Below are positions 16,236-24,860 of a DNA stretch of 32,603 nt, one piece after another; position 1 is the first letter of the stretch; each line of letters begins with the position of its first letter. The notes beneath the pieces were generated by a model, which made no database searches, was not told the DNA's origin, and saw nothing but the letters and a program-made list of their open reading frames with translations. Where the stretch lies: positions 1 to 32,603 of the forward strand of contig CAMLDI010000031.1 in the NCBI GenBank assembly GCA_946478845.1, written 5' to 3'. The position numbers and the translations under genes were made by a program. This DNA is from an uncultured Paenibacillaceae bacterium. Its GTDB lineage: Bacteria > Bacillota > Bacilli > Aneurinibacillales > Aneurinibacillaceae.

Positions 16236-17607
16236 GTATATCTATCGTTTATTTACCTCTCATTTAGCTGTCCTTCTGGTGACCTTATCCCTAATTACCT
16301 TGTCTTTTAATTTGTTTCTGCCAGACTTTATGTTTCGTTTGAAGGAACAAGAATTGACCCGGATTGGACTGTATGTGATGGAGCAAAATCTCTATCCTAC
16401 AAATGTGCGGGCGCATATGGGGAAGTGGAAAGAGGAACATCGGATGAATATCCAGGTGATTCGCCGTAATAGTACGAACGAGGAAAAACAAACCCTTCGG
16501 CCGCCAGGGTTAACATTGGATGATGATGAATGGAATCAATTGAATGAGGGCCAGCCCTTAAAATTGGAACACGGGATGAATCGTTTTGGTTTGTCTGTTA
16601 CTGTGGTTGTTTTACCCATGCAAAAAGATGCAGCATTATGGTTAGCTGCACCAGTAACTGAGACGGAAGCAACGATTAAACAAGCTCGCTGGATTCTTTT
16701 TGGGTCTTCTTTAGCTACCCTTGGGTTAGTGATTTTAGTAAGCTGGCTCTTAGCAAGTGGTTTAAATCGCCGCATTAAAACCATGCGCCTATTAGCTCAA
16801 CTCGTTGCAGATGGGGATTTTCAACAAAGGGTCCCGGTTAAGGGGAATGATGAAATCGCTGATTTAGCCATGGATTTAAATCGGATGGCGGAAATGTTGG
16901 AACTGGCAAAAAAAGAAGCAGAGCGATATGACCAGGCCCGTTCCCGGTTTCTGGCAGATATCTCCCATGAATTAAAAACTCCATTAACATCGATACGGGG
17001 TTTAATAGAGGCTTTGCGCAATCATCTGGTCAAAGAAGAAGAAAGGGAACGAATCTATTTTCTCATAGAAAAAGAAACCCTTCGTTTAATTCGCCTCGTG
17101 CAAAGTGTAATGGAACTGGAAAAAATGAGGGCGGGTAAAATGGAATTAAAAATGGATGTTTTTTTATTTTACCCTGTGCTTTCTGATATAGTGGATCAAA
17201 TGAGCATTCTTGCGGAAGAAAAAGAAATTGCTCTTATTCTCGAGGGAGACCCGGAAACCATGGTTTATGGGAATGAGGATCGGTTACGCCAGGTAGCCAT
17301 TAATTTAATCAAAAATGCTTTGCAATTTACGGACCAGGGAGAAATACGGGTTAAAACCTGGAATGAAGTGGGCGAAACCTGGTTAACGGTTGAGGATACA
17401 GGTGTTGGATTAACTGAGGAACAAAGTAGGGACATTTTTGAACGGTTCTACAAAGTAGATGCATCCAGGGCGAAGACCACAGGAGAAATGGGACTGGGTT
17501 TATCTATGGTAAAACAAATCGTACAGGCCCATGGGGGAGAGGTCATGGTGGAAAGCGAACCGGGTAGAGGTTCAAAATTTATTGTGAGGATTCCATTGCA
17601 AAAATAG
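16225..17607 (+). CDS. HAMP sensor histidine kinase
   Basis: This is the membrane sensor of the two-component pair. The 460-residue protein has TM1 at about 9-32, an extracellular loop of about 120 residues (33-155) and TM2 at about 156-178. A HAMP linker (179-230) follows, then the HisKA dimerisation helix with the phosphorylated His at H248 (FLADISHELKTPLTS). The HATPase domain has NLIKNALQF, VEDTGVGL, FERFYK and MGLGLSMVKQIV. The extracellular loop is not a recognised PAS or Cache domain by eye, so the signal is unknown. I chose the ATG at 16225 because GGAG lies nine bases upstream; further upstream ATGs lie inside the regulator gene. Confidence 0.95.
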   Translation: MRSKYIYRLFTSHLAVLLVTLSLITLSFNLFLPDFMFRLKEQELTRIGLYVMEQNLYPTNVRAHMGKWKEEHRMNIQVIRRNSTNEEKQTLRPPGLTLDDDEWNQLNEGQPLKLEHGMNRFGLSVTVVVLPMQKDAALWLAAPVTETEATIKQARWILFGSSLATLGLVILVSWLLASGLNRRIKTMRLLAQLVADGDFQQRVPVKGNDEIADLAMDLNRMAEMLELAKKEAERYDQARSRFLADISHELKTPLTSIRGLIEALRNHLVKEEERERIYFLIEKETLRLIRLVQSVMELEKMRAGKMELKMDVFLFYPVLSDIVDQMSILAEEKEIALILEGDPETMVYGNEDRLRQVAINLIKNALQFTDQGEIRVKTWNEVGETWLTVEDTGVGLTEEQSRDIFERFYKVDASRAKTTGEMGLGLSMVKQIVQAHGGEVMVESEPGRGSKFIVRIPLQK

Positions 17608-17691
17608 ACACAGTAATTTCTCAAACTCTTCCAATTTGAAGGCGTATAGTTAAGATATGAAAGGATTCGCAGTCATGGAAGGGGTCTTGTT

Positions 17692-18543
17692 ATGGAGCTG
17701 TTTTTTTGGGGGATTAATATCACGATTACCATTGTTGGCCTTATTTTAATCTATCAAAAGCGGGGAGATCAGGAAAAATATCTAGCATGGAAATTGTTTG
17801 GGTTTTGTGTGCTAGGGTGTTTGACTTTCCGAATTAATAACTTTCCTATTCCTCTGGGTTTTATTATTTACTTAGTATTTTTCCATCCCAGGGTAAATAG
17901 GGTGACGAAGAGAAGAGCTGCCTTGTTGGGTTTGGTCATCTTTATTTTAGGGTCTGTGTTTCCTTCTGTTGAGAAATATATGTTAGAACGTCCAAGAGAA
18001 ATTGCAGTAACTAGTACCAATGTATATCAGTTGAATTTTTCAAAAGAGTGGAAGAAGCTACAAACAAAATTAAATATCGTTGAAGATGCTCGCCTGGTTT
18101 TTATTAATATTGCATTTTCTTCTGATGGCAAATTAAAAACCATAAAAGGCGATTTTATTGGGATGAAAGATCACGAGTTTATTATGTATTCTATAGAATA
18201 TGACCCAATAACAAATAAAAACAAGATTTTAAGGCAGATGAGTACTCAAAATGTACCTAACTATTATGAATTAGTAACAATGACCCGACTGTTTAAGGTG
18301 GTGGACCGTGTTAAGGAAAAAAATATGTTACCTAATACGATCGATGATTATCTCATTCATGCAGAGGGACGGATGAATATAGGAAAAATGACTTATGAGA
18401 AGGTTTATTTTATTGAAAATGATGGAACTGTGAAGATGGATGAGTATGAAAATTTACCTATTGGCCTTCCTTTGATGTCTGTAGAAGGCCATGTAAACTA
18501 CGGAGAGCCTCCTTCAGAGAAGATTTATTATTATTATCCTTAA
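17692..18543 (+). CDS. Membrane protein with extracytoplasmic domain, unknown function
   Basis: This 283-residue protein has three or four hydrophobic segments in the first 110 residues (about 3-20, 32-45, 52-66 and 78-94). A soluble domain of about 190 residues follows, rich in Lys, Asp and Tyr and ending in SEKIYYYYP. I recognise no family. GGAAGGGG precedes the ATG. It lies 84 bases after the kinase gene, in the same direction, and before the small secreted protein, so it may belong to the two-component regulon. Confidence 0.72.
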   Translation: MELFFWGINITITIVGLILIYQKRGDQEKYLAWKLFGFCVLGCLTFRINNFPIPLGFIIYLVFFHPRVNRVTKRRAALLGLVIFILGSVFPSVEKYMLERPREIAVTSTNVYQLNFSKEWKKLQTKLNIVEDARLVFINIAFSSDGKLKTIKGDFIGMKDHEFIMYSIEYDPITNKNKILRQMSTQNVPNYYELVTMTRLFKVVDRVKEKNMLPNTIDDYLIHAEGRMNIGKMTYEKVYFIENDGTVKMDEYENLPIGLPLMSVEGHVNYGEPPSEKIYYYYP

Positions 18544-18570
18544 CAATATAAAAAAATAAAAAAGCCTTCC

Positions 18571-18591
18571 TTTCGTCATGGTTTTGTCATA
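18571..18591 (+). promoter_or_regulatory. Direct repeat, probable response-regulator site
   Basis: TTTCGTCATG (18571-18580) and TTTTGTCATA (18582-18591) are near-identical decamers one helical turn (11 bp) apart, 47-67 bases before the ATG of the secreted protein. OmpR-family regulators usually bind such tandem repeats. TTGTCA within the second repeat could act as a -35 box, but the -10 box is poor, as expected for an activated promoter. A link to the adjacent regulator is inference. Confidence 0.5.
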
Positions 18592-18637
18592 CCTTTTCGG
18601 TACATTTAAGACAAGAAAAGAAAGGAGTTGGGCTAAA

Positions 18638-19024
18638 ATGAAAAAAACAGGATTAATGCTTGTTGGAGCTTTGATTATTGGCGGTATGGTGACCACAGGT
18701 GTGGTTATGGCAGCTGGGAATGGAAATGCTTGTAATGGGAATGGAACTCCGGGGACCCCAGGAAATTGCCAGATGATTGGCCAGCAAGGGCAAATGGGAA
18801 AAGGGCAGGGCAAAATGGCCCAAACCATTGCTACTCTTGCCAATAAACCCGTTGATGAAGTAGTGAAAGCGAAACAACCTGGAGAAACCTGGCTGAAAGT
18901 CGCTGAAAAATATGGGGTAAAACAGGAACAAATCCAGCAGGAAAATATGAAACAAAATCAGCAAAATGGCGGCAATTGCAATGGACCATGTCAGAATGGG
19001 ACAAACAATGCACAAACCAAATAA
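18638..19024 (+). CDS. Small secreted Asn/Gly/Gln-rich protein
   Basis: This 128-residue exported protein has an N-terminal signal peptide: MKK, a hydrophobic core (residues 5-23) and a likely cleavage site after the VVMAAG region (about residue 26). Low-complexity N/G/Q-rich sequence follows, with five or so cysteines (NACNGNG, GNCQM, GNCNGPCQNG) flanking a helical middle (ATLANKPVDEVVKAKQPGE). The middle resembles short metal- or stress-related exported proteins, but I cannot name a family. AAAGGAG precedes the ATG at 18638. It sits behind a two-component system and has a direct-repeat site upstream, suggesting an envelope- or metal-stress target. Confidence 0.78.
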   Translation: MKKTGLMLVGALIIGGMVTTGVVMAAGNGNACNGNGTPGTPGNCQMIGQQGQMGKGQGKMAQTIATLANKPVDEVVKAKQPGETWLKVAEKYGVKQEQIQQENMKQNQQNGGNCNGPCQNGTNNAQTK

Positions 19025-19052
19025 GGGCTGGACTTGATCCGGCTCTTTTTAT
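19025..19052 (+). terminator. Terminator of the secreted-protein gene
   Basis: GGGCTGGA (19025-19032) pairs with TCCGGCTC (19038-19045), including two G-T pairs, over a 5-base loop. TTTTTATT follows. It starts directly after the stop codon. Confidence 0.85.
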
Positions 19053-19055
19053 TTA

Positions 19056-19330
19056 GGAACGACCTAACAAAAAGGTCGCTCCATATACAACCACACGCTA
19101 TGCGTGTGTGACCAGAAGAGCTTTAGCGGTGAGTATACTAAAAAAGTCCTCCTTTTGATAAAATTAGAGCTGGTTTCGCCTATCGGTCAAAATATCAAAA
19201 GGAGGTCTATCCAAATGGATGCTTGTCTATGAGGACCCTATTAAGGGTCGTTAGAGGGTTGGTTACGGTTGGCGAAAAAAAACACCTTTAGGTGCTGCAA
19301 GTAACACGTCATTAGGGCATTGTTAAAATT
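19056..19330 (+). mobile_element. Possible decayed IS200/IS605-like element
   Basis: This stretch has no gene but many hairpins: GGAACGACCT/AGGTCGCTCC (19056-19082), CACACGC/GCGTGTG (19092-19108), a 13-bp perfect repeat at 19148-19205, GACCCT/AGGGTC (19233-19249) and CACCTTTAGGTG. The 19148-19205 repeat pairs an anti-SD (CCTCCTTTT) with AAAAGGAGG, which precedes ATG GAT GCT TGT CTA TGA. In IS200 elements the tnpA ribosome site is blocked by just such a hairpin (known). The transposase frame here would be cut to five codons, so if real this is a relic. I could not define the ends. Confidence 0.35.
19148..19205 (+). repeat. Inverted repeat hiding a ribosome site
   Basis: CCTCCTTTTGATA (19148-19160) is perfectly complementary to TATCAAAAGGAGG (19193-19205), with a 32-base loop. 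The right arm contains the SD AAAAGGAGG, nine bases before an ATG at 19215, so folding would block translation. Confidence 0.75.
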
Positions 19331-19414
19331 AGTGCTGTATTGACATAGTAATAGTATAGTGATAAAATATTCTATGTCGCTTTAATACAATAATTGCGAT
19401 GAAATATAATAAAT

Positions 19415-19501
19415 GCGGGTGTGGCGGAATCGGCAGACGCGCTAGATTCAGGTTCTAGTGGTGGCAACACCGTGGGGGTTCAAGTCCCTTCATCCGCACC
19501 A
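19415..19501 (+). tRNA. tRNA-Leu (anticodon CAG)
   Basis: This is a full class II tRNA. The acceptor is GCGGGTG/CATCCGC. A D-arm follows, then an anticodon stem CTAGA/TCTAG around TTCAGGT, giving anticodon CAG. A long variable arm (GGTGGCAACACC) and a T-arm with GTTCAAGTC complete it, with an encoded CCA at the end. A promoter-like TTGACA at 19340-19345 precedes it. It is the only complete tRNA in the window and borders the G+C-richer block. Confidence 0.95.
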
Positions 19502-19532
19502 TACAAGGCTTTACAAGGTATTATACACAAGA

Positions 19533-19590
19533 CATCCTCTCTAGAAAATCTAGTGTTTTCACTAGATTGCTAATCTAGGGAGGATTTTTT
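19533..19590 (+). terminator. Terminator of tRNA-Leu
   Basis: A long hairpin is built from an inner stem AATCTAGTG/CACTAGATT (19547-19569) and an outer stem where ATCCTC pairs with GAGGAT (to 19584). It is followed by TTTTTT. Confidence 0.85.
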
Positions 19591-19748
19591 ATGGCAAGGA
19601 AAGCAATAACCAAAATTAGCAAATGTGAACAAACTGTAACATTTTCCTCATTGGTACAATCATTCATGGCTAACGCCGGCTGATTTTACGATAGCATCGC
19701 GCAATAGACGCCCATCAATTTCAATAATTTCTTGAAGTAAAGACTTTT
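19591..19748. pseudogene. Two short coding remnants at the island edge
   Basis: On the plus strand, ATG 19591 has GGAGG seven bases upstream and reads MARKAITKISKCEQTVTFSS then ten more residues to TGA at 19681. On the minus strand, an open frame ending at 19660 reads KKSLLQEIIEIDGRLLRDAI then VKSAGVSHE; its start would lie in the permease gene, so only its end survives. Both look protein-like but neither is complete, and I cannot assign either. They may be pieces of a recombinase or transposase removed when the island formed. Confidence 0.35.
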
Positions 19749-22001
19749 TTATTCCATCCCCGCCTTCAGCGCTTCGCTCATTGAAACCGCGTTGACTTTT
19801 TTCTTGCACAACAGCTTCGACAACTCATAGGAGAGCATTACAACGACAAATCCAAATAGGACGTAAAGGGGATCAATCGTCACGGGCATTGCAAAAGTGA
19901 GGGTGTTTTCAAGTGCTTTCAGCAATCCTCCCACCGATGCAAAACTTAGAAGTATGCCAAGGATATACCCGATTACGACGACAATCGTTGAACTGTTGAG
20001 AATCAGGGAATTGACTTCCTTCTTCCTATACCCAAAAACCTTCATCAGTGAAATCGTGCTCTTGTTTTCTTCAACGATCATAGAGGTTACGACATAGATG
20101 ATGATCATCCCGATGATAAACGCTATCGCCGCAATGAAAACGACCATTGACGTCAGAGGTTTCATGAGGCTTTGTATCGCGGATATCTTATCTTCTATTG
20201 AATATACTTTATACTGCTCGTTTTCCGGAATATTCAGCAGTTCATTGCTAAACAACTCATTATAGCTTCCTTCCGGCATTCCAAACTTCTCATTATACTC
20301 CGCAAGCGGCATCAAAATAGTCATGTTTAAGGAATCTGTAATGTTGCCGACTGTCAGAGAAAATTCCTGATAATCCGATTTGCGGACGATGGTGATTGTG
20401 TCTCCGGGCTTAACATTCAGTTTATCGGCAATCGGCTTTGTGATAATTACCTGATCGATGCGAAGCCTGTTGCCAGATTCATCCACAACCGTGGATATGT
20501 TAGAATCCGGCAAGTATCCGGCGACGTTAAAAACCTTATTTTCATCACCTGGGAGCAAAAATTTTGATACCGCGAAAGGTTCGGCGCCTTCCGGCATCGG
20601 CTCGGTACGCAGGCTGTCAAACACATATTCGTATTGGTAATTTTGTGCGTTCTTCACTTCAATTTCAAGAAAATAATCCATCCCGCTTTTCAGGAAAAAA
20701 CCGAAAAGGAGAAGCAATGTTGCCACGGCGCAGCCGACAAGCAGCAGGGCGAGTCGGGACAGGCTCCGGAGTTGTTCCCGGATTTTGAACTTTAATGTGA
20801 ATTTGAGCTTTTCAAGCTTGAACCTACGCTCCAGGAAATTGACCTTACTTTTTTCTTTATTTCCTTTCATCAACTCAGCGGGCGAATGTTTCAGCTCTTT
20901 ATGGATTACAATGAATCCGCTCAATCCAAGGAATAAAACGGGAAGGAGAAGGCTTATGATGATTATAATCGGGTTATAATCGATTCCGGTCATGGGTATG
21001 TTGAACAGCTTAAAATAAACCGACATCATTGGACGTACAGTAAACAGCCCAAGAATAGTCCCAAGGACACCACCAATGACGGCGACTACAAGAGGGAATT
21101 TCAAATAATGGCGATAGAGTTCCTTTCTTTTATACCCTAACGCATACAACGCGCCGGCGATCCCCGATTCGCGCTTGATCATCCGCCCAATAACGTTGCT
21201 GAGTAAAACAGCGGTCAGCAAAAAAAACGCGGTAGGCAATGCTCTGCCCATAAGACTGGCTGAGTTAAACTTCGCATCGGCCCCGCTAACCCTAATATTC
21301 ACACCGATATCTGTCCATTGTGTGATATCAATGCCACGGTTTTTCAGCAGTTCTATAAATTTTACAGATTGAGCGCGGGCGTTCTCCTCAGGGTGGTTAA
21401 ATTTCACCGCATAGAAATTGCTTCCTTTACCCAACGAGGCGAAATTCTCCTTACTGATGACTGCAATGCCGAAGTCCTGCGGCGAATATAGGAGGTCCGT
21501 TTCCAATTTTAATGGATAAATATAGTTGGGCAGCGCCATAAAACCGGCGACCGTAAATGGCTTATCTAATATCGTCAGTACATCGCCAATTTTATAATTA
21601 TGGGCGGCGGCAAAAGCCGGGTTGAGCAGAATACCGCCGCTGCCGCTTAAGTTTCTGCCCTCGACGATGGCCGGGATATTAATTTTATCGTTCTTAGTGA
21701 AAACACGCAGCGTACTCCCTTCCGAAAGCGTATAATCGAAACTTTTGCCTTCTTCTATGACCGCGCCTCCCGCCAACTCAAGCTCAGGTAAGTTGTCTAT
21801 GCTTTTGTCCGTCGTAAAGGAAGCGTCTTCCTGCGTGTAGTTTTTTTCATATTCACTCATCAGCCGAGTTAAATTACTGCTTACCAAAACCATGTTTGAA
21901 AACAGAAAGCAGCTTAAAATGATCAGTAAAACGGAGCCGATATATTGTGCTTTGTTCTCCAGGAAAACACGTTTGATTCGCTTGTTGATTACCATCACCA
22001 T
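19749..22001 (-). CDS. ABC transporter permease, FtsX/MacB-like
   Basis: This 750-residue inner-membrane protein is part of an ABC transporter of the FtsX type, used for export of lipids, peptides or antibiotics. It has an N-terminal membrane segment (about 17-38) and a large extracytoplasmic region (about 40-255). A first FtsX-like membrane block (about 256-375) comes next. A second outer region is followed by a second FtsX block near 620-735. This duplicated build is usual for the about 700-850-aa Clostridia/Bacilli permeases that pair with a single ATPase. The start overlaps the end of the ATPase gene by seven bases. Codon use is G+C-richer than in the flanking host genes. Confidence 0.93.
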   Translation of the reverse strand: MVMVINKRIKRVFLENKAQYIGSVLLIILSCFLFSNMVLVSSNLTRLMSEYEKNYTQEDASFTTDKSIDNLPELELAGGAVIEEGKSFDYTLSEGSTLRVFTKNDKINIPAIVEGRNLSGSGGILLNPAFAAAHNYKIGDVLTILDKPFTVAGFMALPNYIYPLKLETDLLYSPQDFGIAVISKENFASLGKGSNFYAVKFNHPEENARAQSVKFIELLKNRGIDITQWTDIGVNIRVSGADAKFNSASLMGRALPTAFFLLTAVLLSNVIGRMIKRESGIAGALYALGYKRKELYRHYLKFPLVVAVIGGVLGTILGLFTVRPMMSVYFKLFNIPMTGIDYNPIIIIISLLLPVLFLGLSGFIVIHKELKHSPAELMKGNKEKSKVNFLERRFKLEKLKFTLKFKIREQLRSLSRLALLLVGCAVATLLLLFGFFLKSGMDYFLEIEVKNAQNYQYEYVFDSLRTEPMPEGAEPFAVSKFLLPGDENKVFNVAGYLPDSNISTVVDESGNRLRIDQVIITKPIADKLNVKPGDTITIVRKSDYQEFSLTVGNITDSLNMTILMPLAEYNEKFGMPEGSYNELFSNELLNIPENEQYKVYSIEDKISAIQSLMKPLTSMVVFIAAIAFIIGMIIIYVVTSMIVEENKSTISLMKVFGYRKKEVNSLILNSSTIVVVIGYILGILLSFASVGGLLKALENTLTFAMPVTIDPLYVLFGFVVVMLSYELSKLLCKKKVNAVSMSEALKAGME

Positions 22002-22693
22002 TCAATCCTTTCCGCAGGGACAATTTTCTCATTCACCAATTCTTCCACGATTTCACCGCTCCTGAGCTTGAATACCCGGTTCGCCATACCGGCAATGGCG
22101 GCATTGTGGGTGATCATCAGAATGGTGGTTCCGTATTTTTTGTTCACCTCTTGCAGGAGTTTGAGAATGCTGCGGGAGGTCTGAAAATCCAACGCGCCGG
22201 TTGGCTCGTCGCATAGCAGCAGCTTCGGATTTTTAACGATCGCTCTGGCAATGGAGACCCGCTGCTGCTCACCGCCCGAAAGTTCCCTGGGGAAGCGGTT
22301 TTTTTTATCCTGCATTTCTACCGCCGATAAAACCTCGTCCGTATCCAGGGGCGATTTGCTGATGTTGGAAACCACTTCAATGTTCTCCCCGACTGTAAGG
22401 TTGGGGACCAGGTTATAGAACTGAAAGACAAAACCGATATCCCCACGTCTGTAATCGGTCAGCTTATTGTCGTTCAGACTGCCGATCTCGACCCCGTCAA
22501 CGGAAACCTTGCCGCTATCGCCGCGGTCAATACCGCCGAGGATATTCATCAGTGTGGATTTTCCAGAACCGGATGGCCCGAGGATGACACCGATTTCTCC
22601 CTTATCAAGCTTCATCCCGATTCCTTTTAAGACTTCGGTCTTAACCATACCCGTTGTGTAGCTTTTCTTTAAGTTTTTAATCTCAATAAACAT
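21995..22693 (-). CDS. ABC transporter ATP-binding protein (LolD/MacB type)
   Basis: This is the ATPase partner of the permease just downstream. The 232-residue protein has Walker [10 protein letters not shown] (39-47, Lys at 45), the signature [14 protein letters not shown], Walker [13 protein letters not shown], and the switch His in [12 protein letters not shown]. Length and motifs fit the LolD/MacB/FtsE-like group, which works with FtsX-type permeases. I placed the start at ATG 22693, which has GGGAGG nine bases upstream; ATG 22699 is also possible, and the frame stays open upstream into the TetR gene. The operon order is TetR, ATPase, permease. Confidence 0.94.
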   Translation of the reverse strand: MFIEIKNLKKSYTTGMVKTEVLKGIGMKLDKGEIGVILGPSGSGKSTLMNILGGIDRGDSGKVSVDGVEIGSLNDNKLTDYRRGDIGFVFQFYNLVPNLTVGENIEVVSNISKSPLDTDEVLSAVEMQDKKNRFPRELSGGEQQRVSIARAIVKNPKLLLCDEPTGALDFQTSRSILKLLQEVNKKYGTTILMITHNAAIAGMANRVFKLRSGEIVEELVNEKIVPAERIEW

Positions 22694-22709
22694 TTTCATT
22701 TTCCTCCCT

Positions 22710-23387
22710 TTACCGATATAAGATTTTACGAAGAATCTGCAGATACTCATCAAGCTCTTTTACCAGTTCATCATAATGCGCCTTATAGGCATCGATGTCA
22801 TCGCCATACCGGAACAGACTGTCGATGAAGCCATTCATTGTCCATATAATGATGTTCTGCGCCTTTTCACTATCAATGCCTTCCTTGAACAGTGTTTTCT
22901 CGTTATTAGATCTCTGGCAGATTTGCTGCATTGCTTCAACCATATGGGACGAATATGGCAAATCTCCCGGCAACCCCTCCGGAAAAACATCTTTTATTGC
23001 CGCATATGCTTTCAGCATAAATCCGAACAGAAGCGGGTAGCGAATGGAGAGATCCATTTTTAGTTTTGATCCAATCCTGATATTTTCAAGAAGGTCATGG
23101 CTTTCTGAAATGACCTTTTCATACTCCGTAAAAAAAATATCCAGGGTATATTTAATGAGAAACAGGAAAAGTCCCCTTTTTGACCCAAAATAATGAAACA
23201 GCAGTCCTTTTGATATCCCCGCCTCTTTAACAATGACATCAGTATTCGCTGCCATATAACCTTTTGAAAATTCCTTCAGCGCCGCGTTGATCACACGCTC
23301 GCGTTTTTCTTCTTCCATCGTCATAAACTTGTGAGCTTTAACGGCGTACTCTTTGATATGCTTGGAATCATCGTTTCTTCTTGCCAT
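22710..23387 (-). CDS. TetR/AcrR family regulator
   Basis: This probable repressor controls the ABC operon it heads. The 225-residue protein has a charged N-terminal extension of about 25 residues. The TetR DNA-binding domain follows, with a helix-turn-helix around NTDVIVKEAGISKGLLFHYF (about 48-70). The ligand/dimer domain then runs to the C-terminus, with aromatic residues suited to a hydrophobic ligand. GAGGTGA five bases before the ATG at 23387 fixes the start. The twin palindromes at 23412-23466 are its likely operators, overlapping its promoter. If the ATPase and permease are a drug or lipid exporter, its inducer is probably one of the exported compounds (inference). Confidence 0.93.
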   Translation of the reverse strand: MARRNDDSKHIKEYAVKAHKFMTMEEEKRERVINAALKEFSKGYMAANTDVIVKEAGISKGLLFHYFGSKRGLFLFLIKYTLDIFFTEYEKVISESHDLLENIRIGSKLKMDLSIRYPLLFGFMLKAYAAIKDVFPEGLPGDLPYSSHMVEAMQQICQRSNNEKTLFKEGIDSEKAQNIIIWTMNGFIDSLFRYGDDIDAYKAHYDELVKELDEYLQILRKILYR

Positions 23388-23411
23388 ATTCATCACCTCA
23401 TATAGAACGTA

Positions 23412-23475
23412 TTGACTTCAAGTCAACTTATGGATATAGAATAGCGCCGTATTGACTTAAAGTCAATACGGCGCT
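23412..23475 (-). promoter_or_regulatory. Promoter and twin operators of the TetR-ABC operon
   Basis: The 15-bp palindrome TTGACTTNAAGTCAA occurs at 23412-23426 and 23452-23466, with centres 40 bp apart, about four helix turns. The second lies in a perfect 33-nt inverted repeat (23443-23475). On the minus strand TTGACT (23461-23466), 17 bases and TATTCT (23438-23443) make a promoter whose -35 box is part of the upstream operator. The downstream operator lies at the start of transcription. Confidence 0.8.
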
Positions 23476-23606
23476 CAGCGTAATGAATCAAAATTTTTTT
23501 TGATCTATCAGGCAAAAAATATATAGCAACTAACGTCATCCATCATCATAAGATGGTTAGCGGTTTAGGTCCCTTTGTTTTACAATGACGTAAAGGAGAG
23601 ATCAAT
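23476..23606. other. Divergent spacer before the AlkZ-like gene
   Basis: This AT-rich gap holds a weak hairpin CTAAC/GTTAG (23529-23568) and an ATCAAAA/TTTTGAT pair (23486-23502). No clear sigma-A promoter was found for the downstream gene. AAAGGAG precedes its ATG. Confidence 0.35.
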
Positions 23607-24800
23607 ATGATAACTGTAACTGCAGAAGAAGTACAACGATTCAGGCTAGTCACGCACAATCTTTCTAAACGTCTGCCGGCCTGTGAGTATTTGAAAGCTT
23701 CGGGAGCGTGCGGACTGCAGAATTCGCCTCCCGGCAGCGCGGAATTATCGCTGCTCGCACGTTTGGATAACTTTAATGCACAGTATTTTAAGACAGCAGC
23801 GTATAAGGAAAAGACGCTGCTTCAAACATGGAGTCTGCGCGCTGCGCCGTATTTTTATCCGGTTGAAGATGCTACTTTGTTCACACAAGCAATAAGGCCG
23901 CAAAATGAAGAAGACCTGAGGCATTTTCTTTTAGGCGTTGAGGAAGCCATTGATAAGGTGGAAATATCTGCGCTTGAAATGCTCTTTTTCACTTTAAAAG
24001 CATTGGATGAGGTGCTGCCCGGACGTGAAGTTACCCGTGACGAGCTTGGTAAAGAGTTAGCTGCTCAGGTGAACAAAGCATTAACTCCTCAGCAGCAAAT
24101 GGTATGGAAATCCCCTTCATGGTATGCGAAAGGTCAAACGTTGGGTGAGAGTATAATGCGTTTTTTTGTGTATGCAGCAGCTTTAACCGGTAAGCTGTGC
24201 TATGCCCAGCGGAAAAACAATACTGCAAGCTACATGCTGACCGTTGAATTTCTTGGACATCCCATTACTACGGCCTCAAGGGGATTTGCCGCCAAAGCTT
24301 TACTTAAAAAGTATTTACATTGCTTTGGACCGACGACCGTGGATGGGTTTGCTAAATGGACAGGGATTTCACCCTCGCACGCTATCCGGATTTGGAATTT
24401 GTTGGAGCCAGAGATTACGGAAGTTACATATAACAACAAGCCGACCTGGATACAAAACGATGACATGGATCTGTTAAAATCCGCACCAAAGGCTGAAGGT
24501 GTAAGGATGCTGCCACCCCATGATCCATATTTGCAGCTTACAGACAGAGTAATACTCATTCCGGATAAAAAGCTGCAAAAGTATTTCTGGCGCACCAACG
24601 TAAATCCCGGCATGGTGATACTTGATGGCAGACCGGTAGCCGGATGGAGAACGAAAACAATCGGAAATAAACTACAAATACTAATTGAAGCTACTCAACC
24701 AATTAATAGTCCTGCACATAAATTAATCGGGCAGGAAGCGGAAAGAATTGCAGAGTATAAGAAAGCCAGATTAACCGGAATATCTATTGAAGATATTTGA
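23607..24800 (+). CDS. Winged-helix DNA-binding protein, AlkZ-like (HTH_42)
   Basis: This 397-residue protein of the COG3214/HTH_42 family is built of repeated winged-helix units. AlkZ in Streptomyces is a DNA glycosylase that opens interstrand crosslinks made by azinomycin; relatives excise alkylated bases. Matching features are TWSLRAAPYFYPVEDA (around 80), GPTTVDGFAKWTGIS (about 245) and LPPHDPYL with RVILIPDKK and WRTNVNPGMVILDGRPVAGW toward the C-terminus. I did not pin down the catalytic QxQ/QxD motif, so activity is uncertain. AAAGGAG lies before the ATG. It is divergent from the TetR operon, in the G+C-rich block, possibly as a resistance or repair gene. Confidence 0.85.
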   Translation: MITVTAEEVQRFRLVTHNLSKRLPACEYLKASGACGLQNSPPGSAELSLLARLDNFNAQYFKTAAYKEKTLLQTWSLRAAPYFYPVEDATLFTQAIRPQNEEDLRHFLLGVEEAIDKVEISALEMLFFTLKALDEVLPGREVTRDELGKELAAQVNKALTPQQQMVWKSPSWYAKGQTLGESIMRFFVYAAALTGKLCYAQRKNNTASYMLTVEFLGHPITTASRGFAAKALLKKYLHCFGPTTVDGFAKWTGISPSHAIRIWNLLEPEITEVTYNNKPTWIQNDDMDLLKSAPKAEGVRMLPPHDPYLQLTDRVILIPDKKLQKYFWRTNVNPGMVILDGRPVAGWRTKTIGNKLQILIEATQPINSPAHKLIGQEAERIAEYKKARLTGISIEDI

Positions 24801-24860
24801 TCCATTCTTGAATGTAATGATTCTTAAATGTTGAATTTTTACACCCGCTTTTTATACGCT

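Noticed and set aside
18541..18570. Terminator after the 17692-18543 gene
   Set aside because: A-rich tract only, with no hairpin; transcripts may run on into the secreted-protein gene.
24833..24860. Terminator between the AlkZ-like and pentapeptide genes
   Set aside because: The short gap is AT-rich, but I could not draw a stable stem followed by a T-run.
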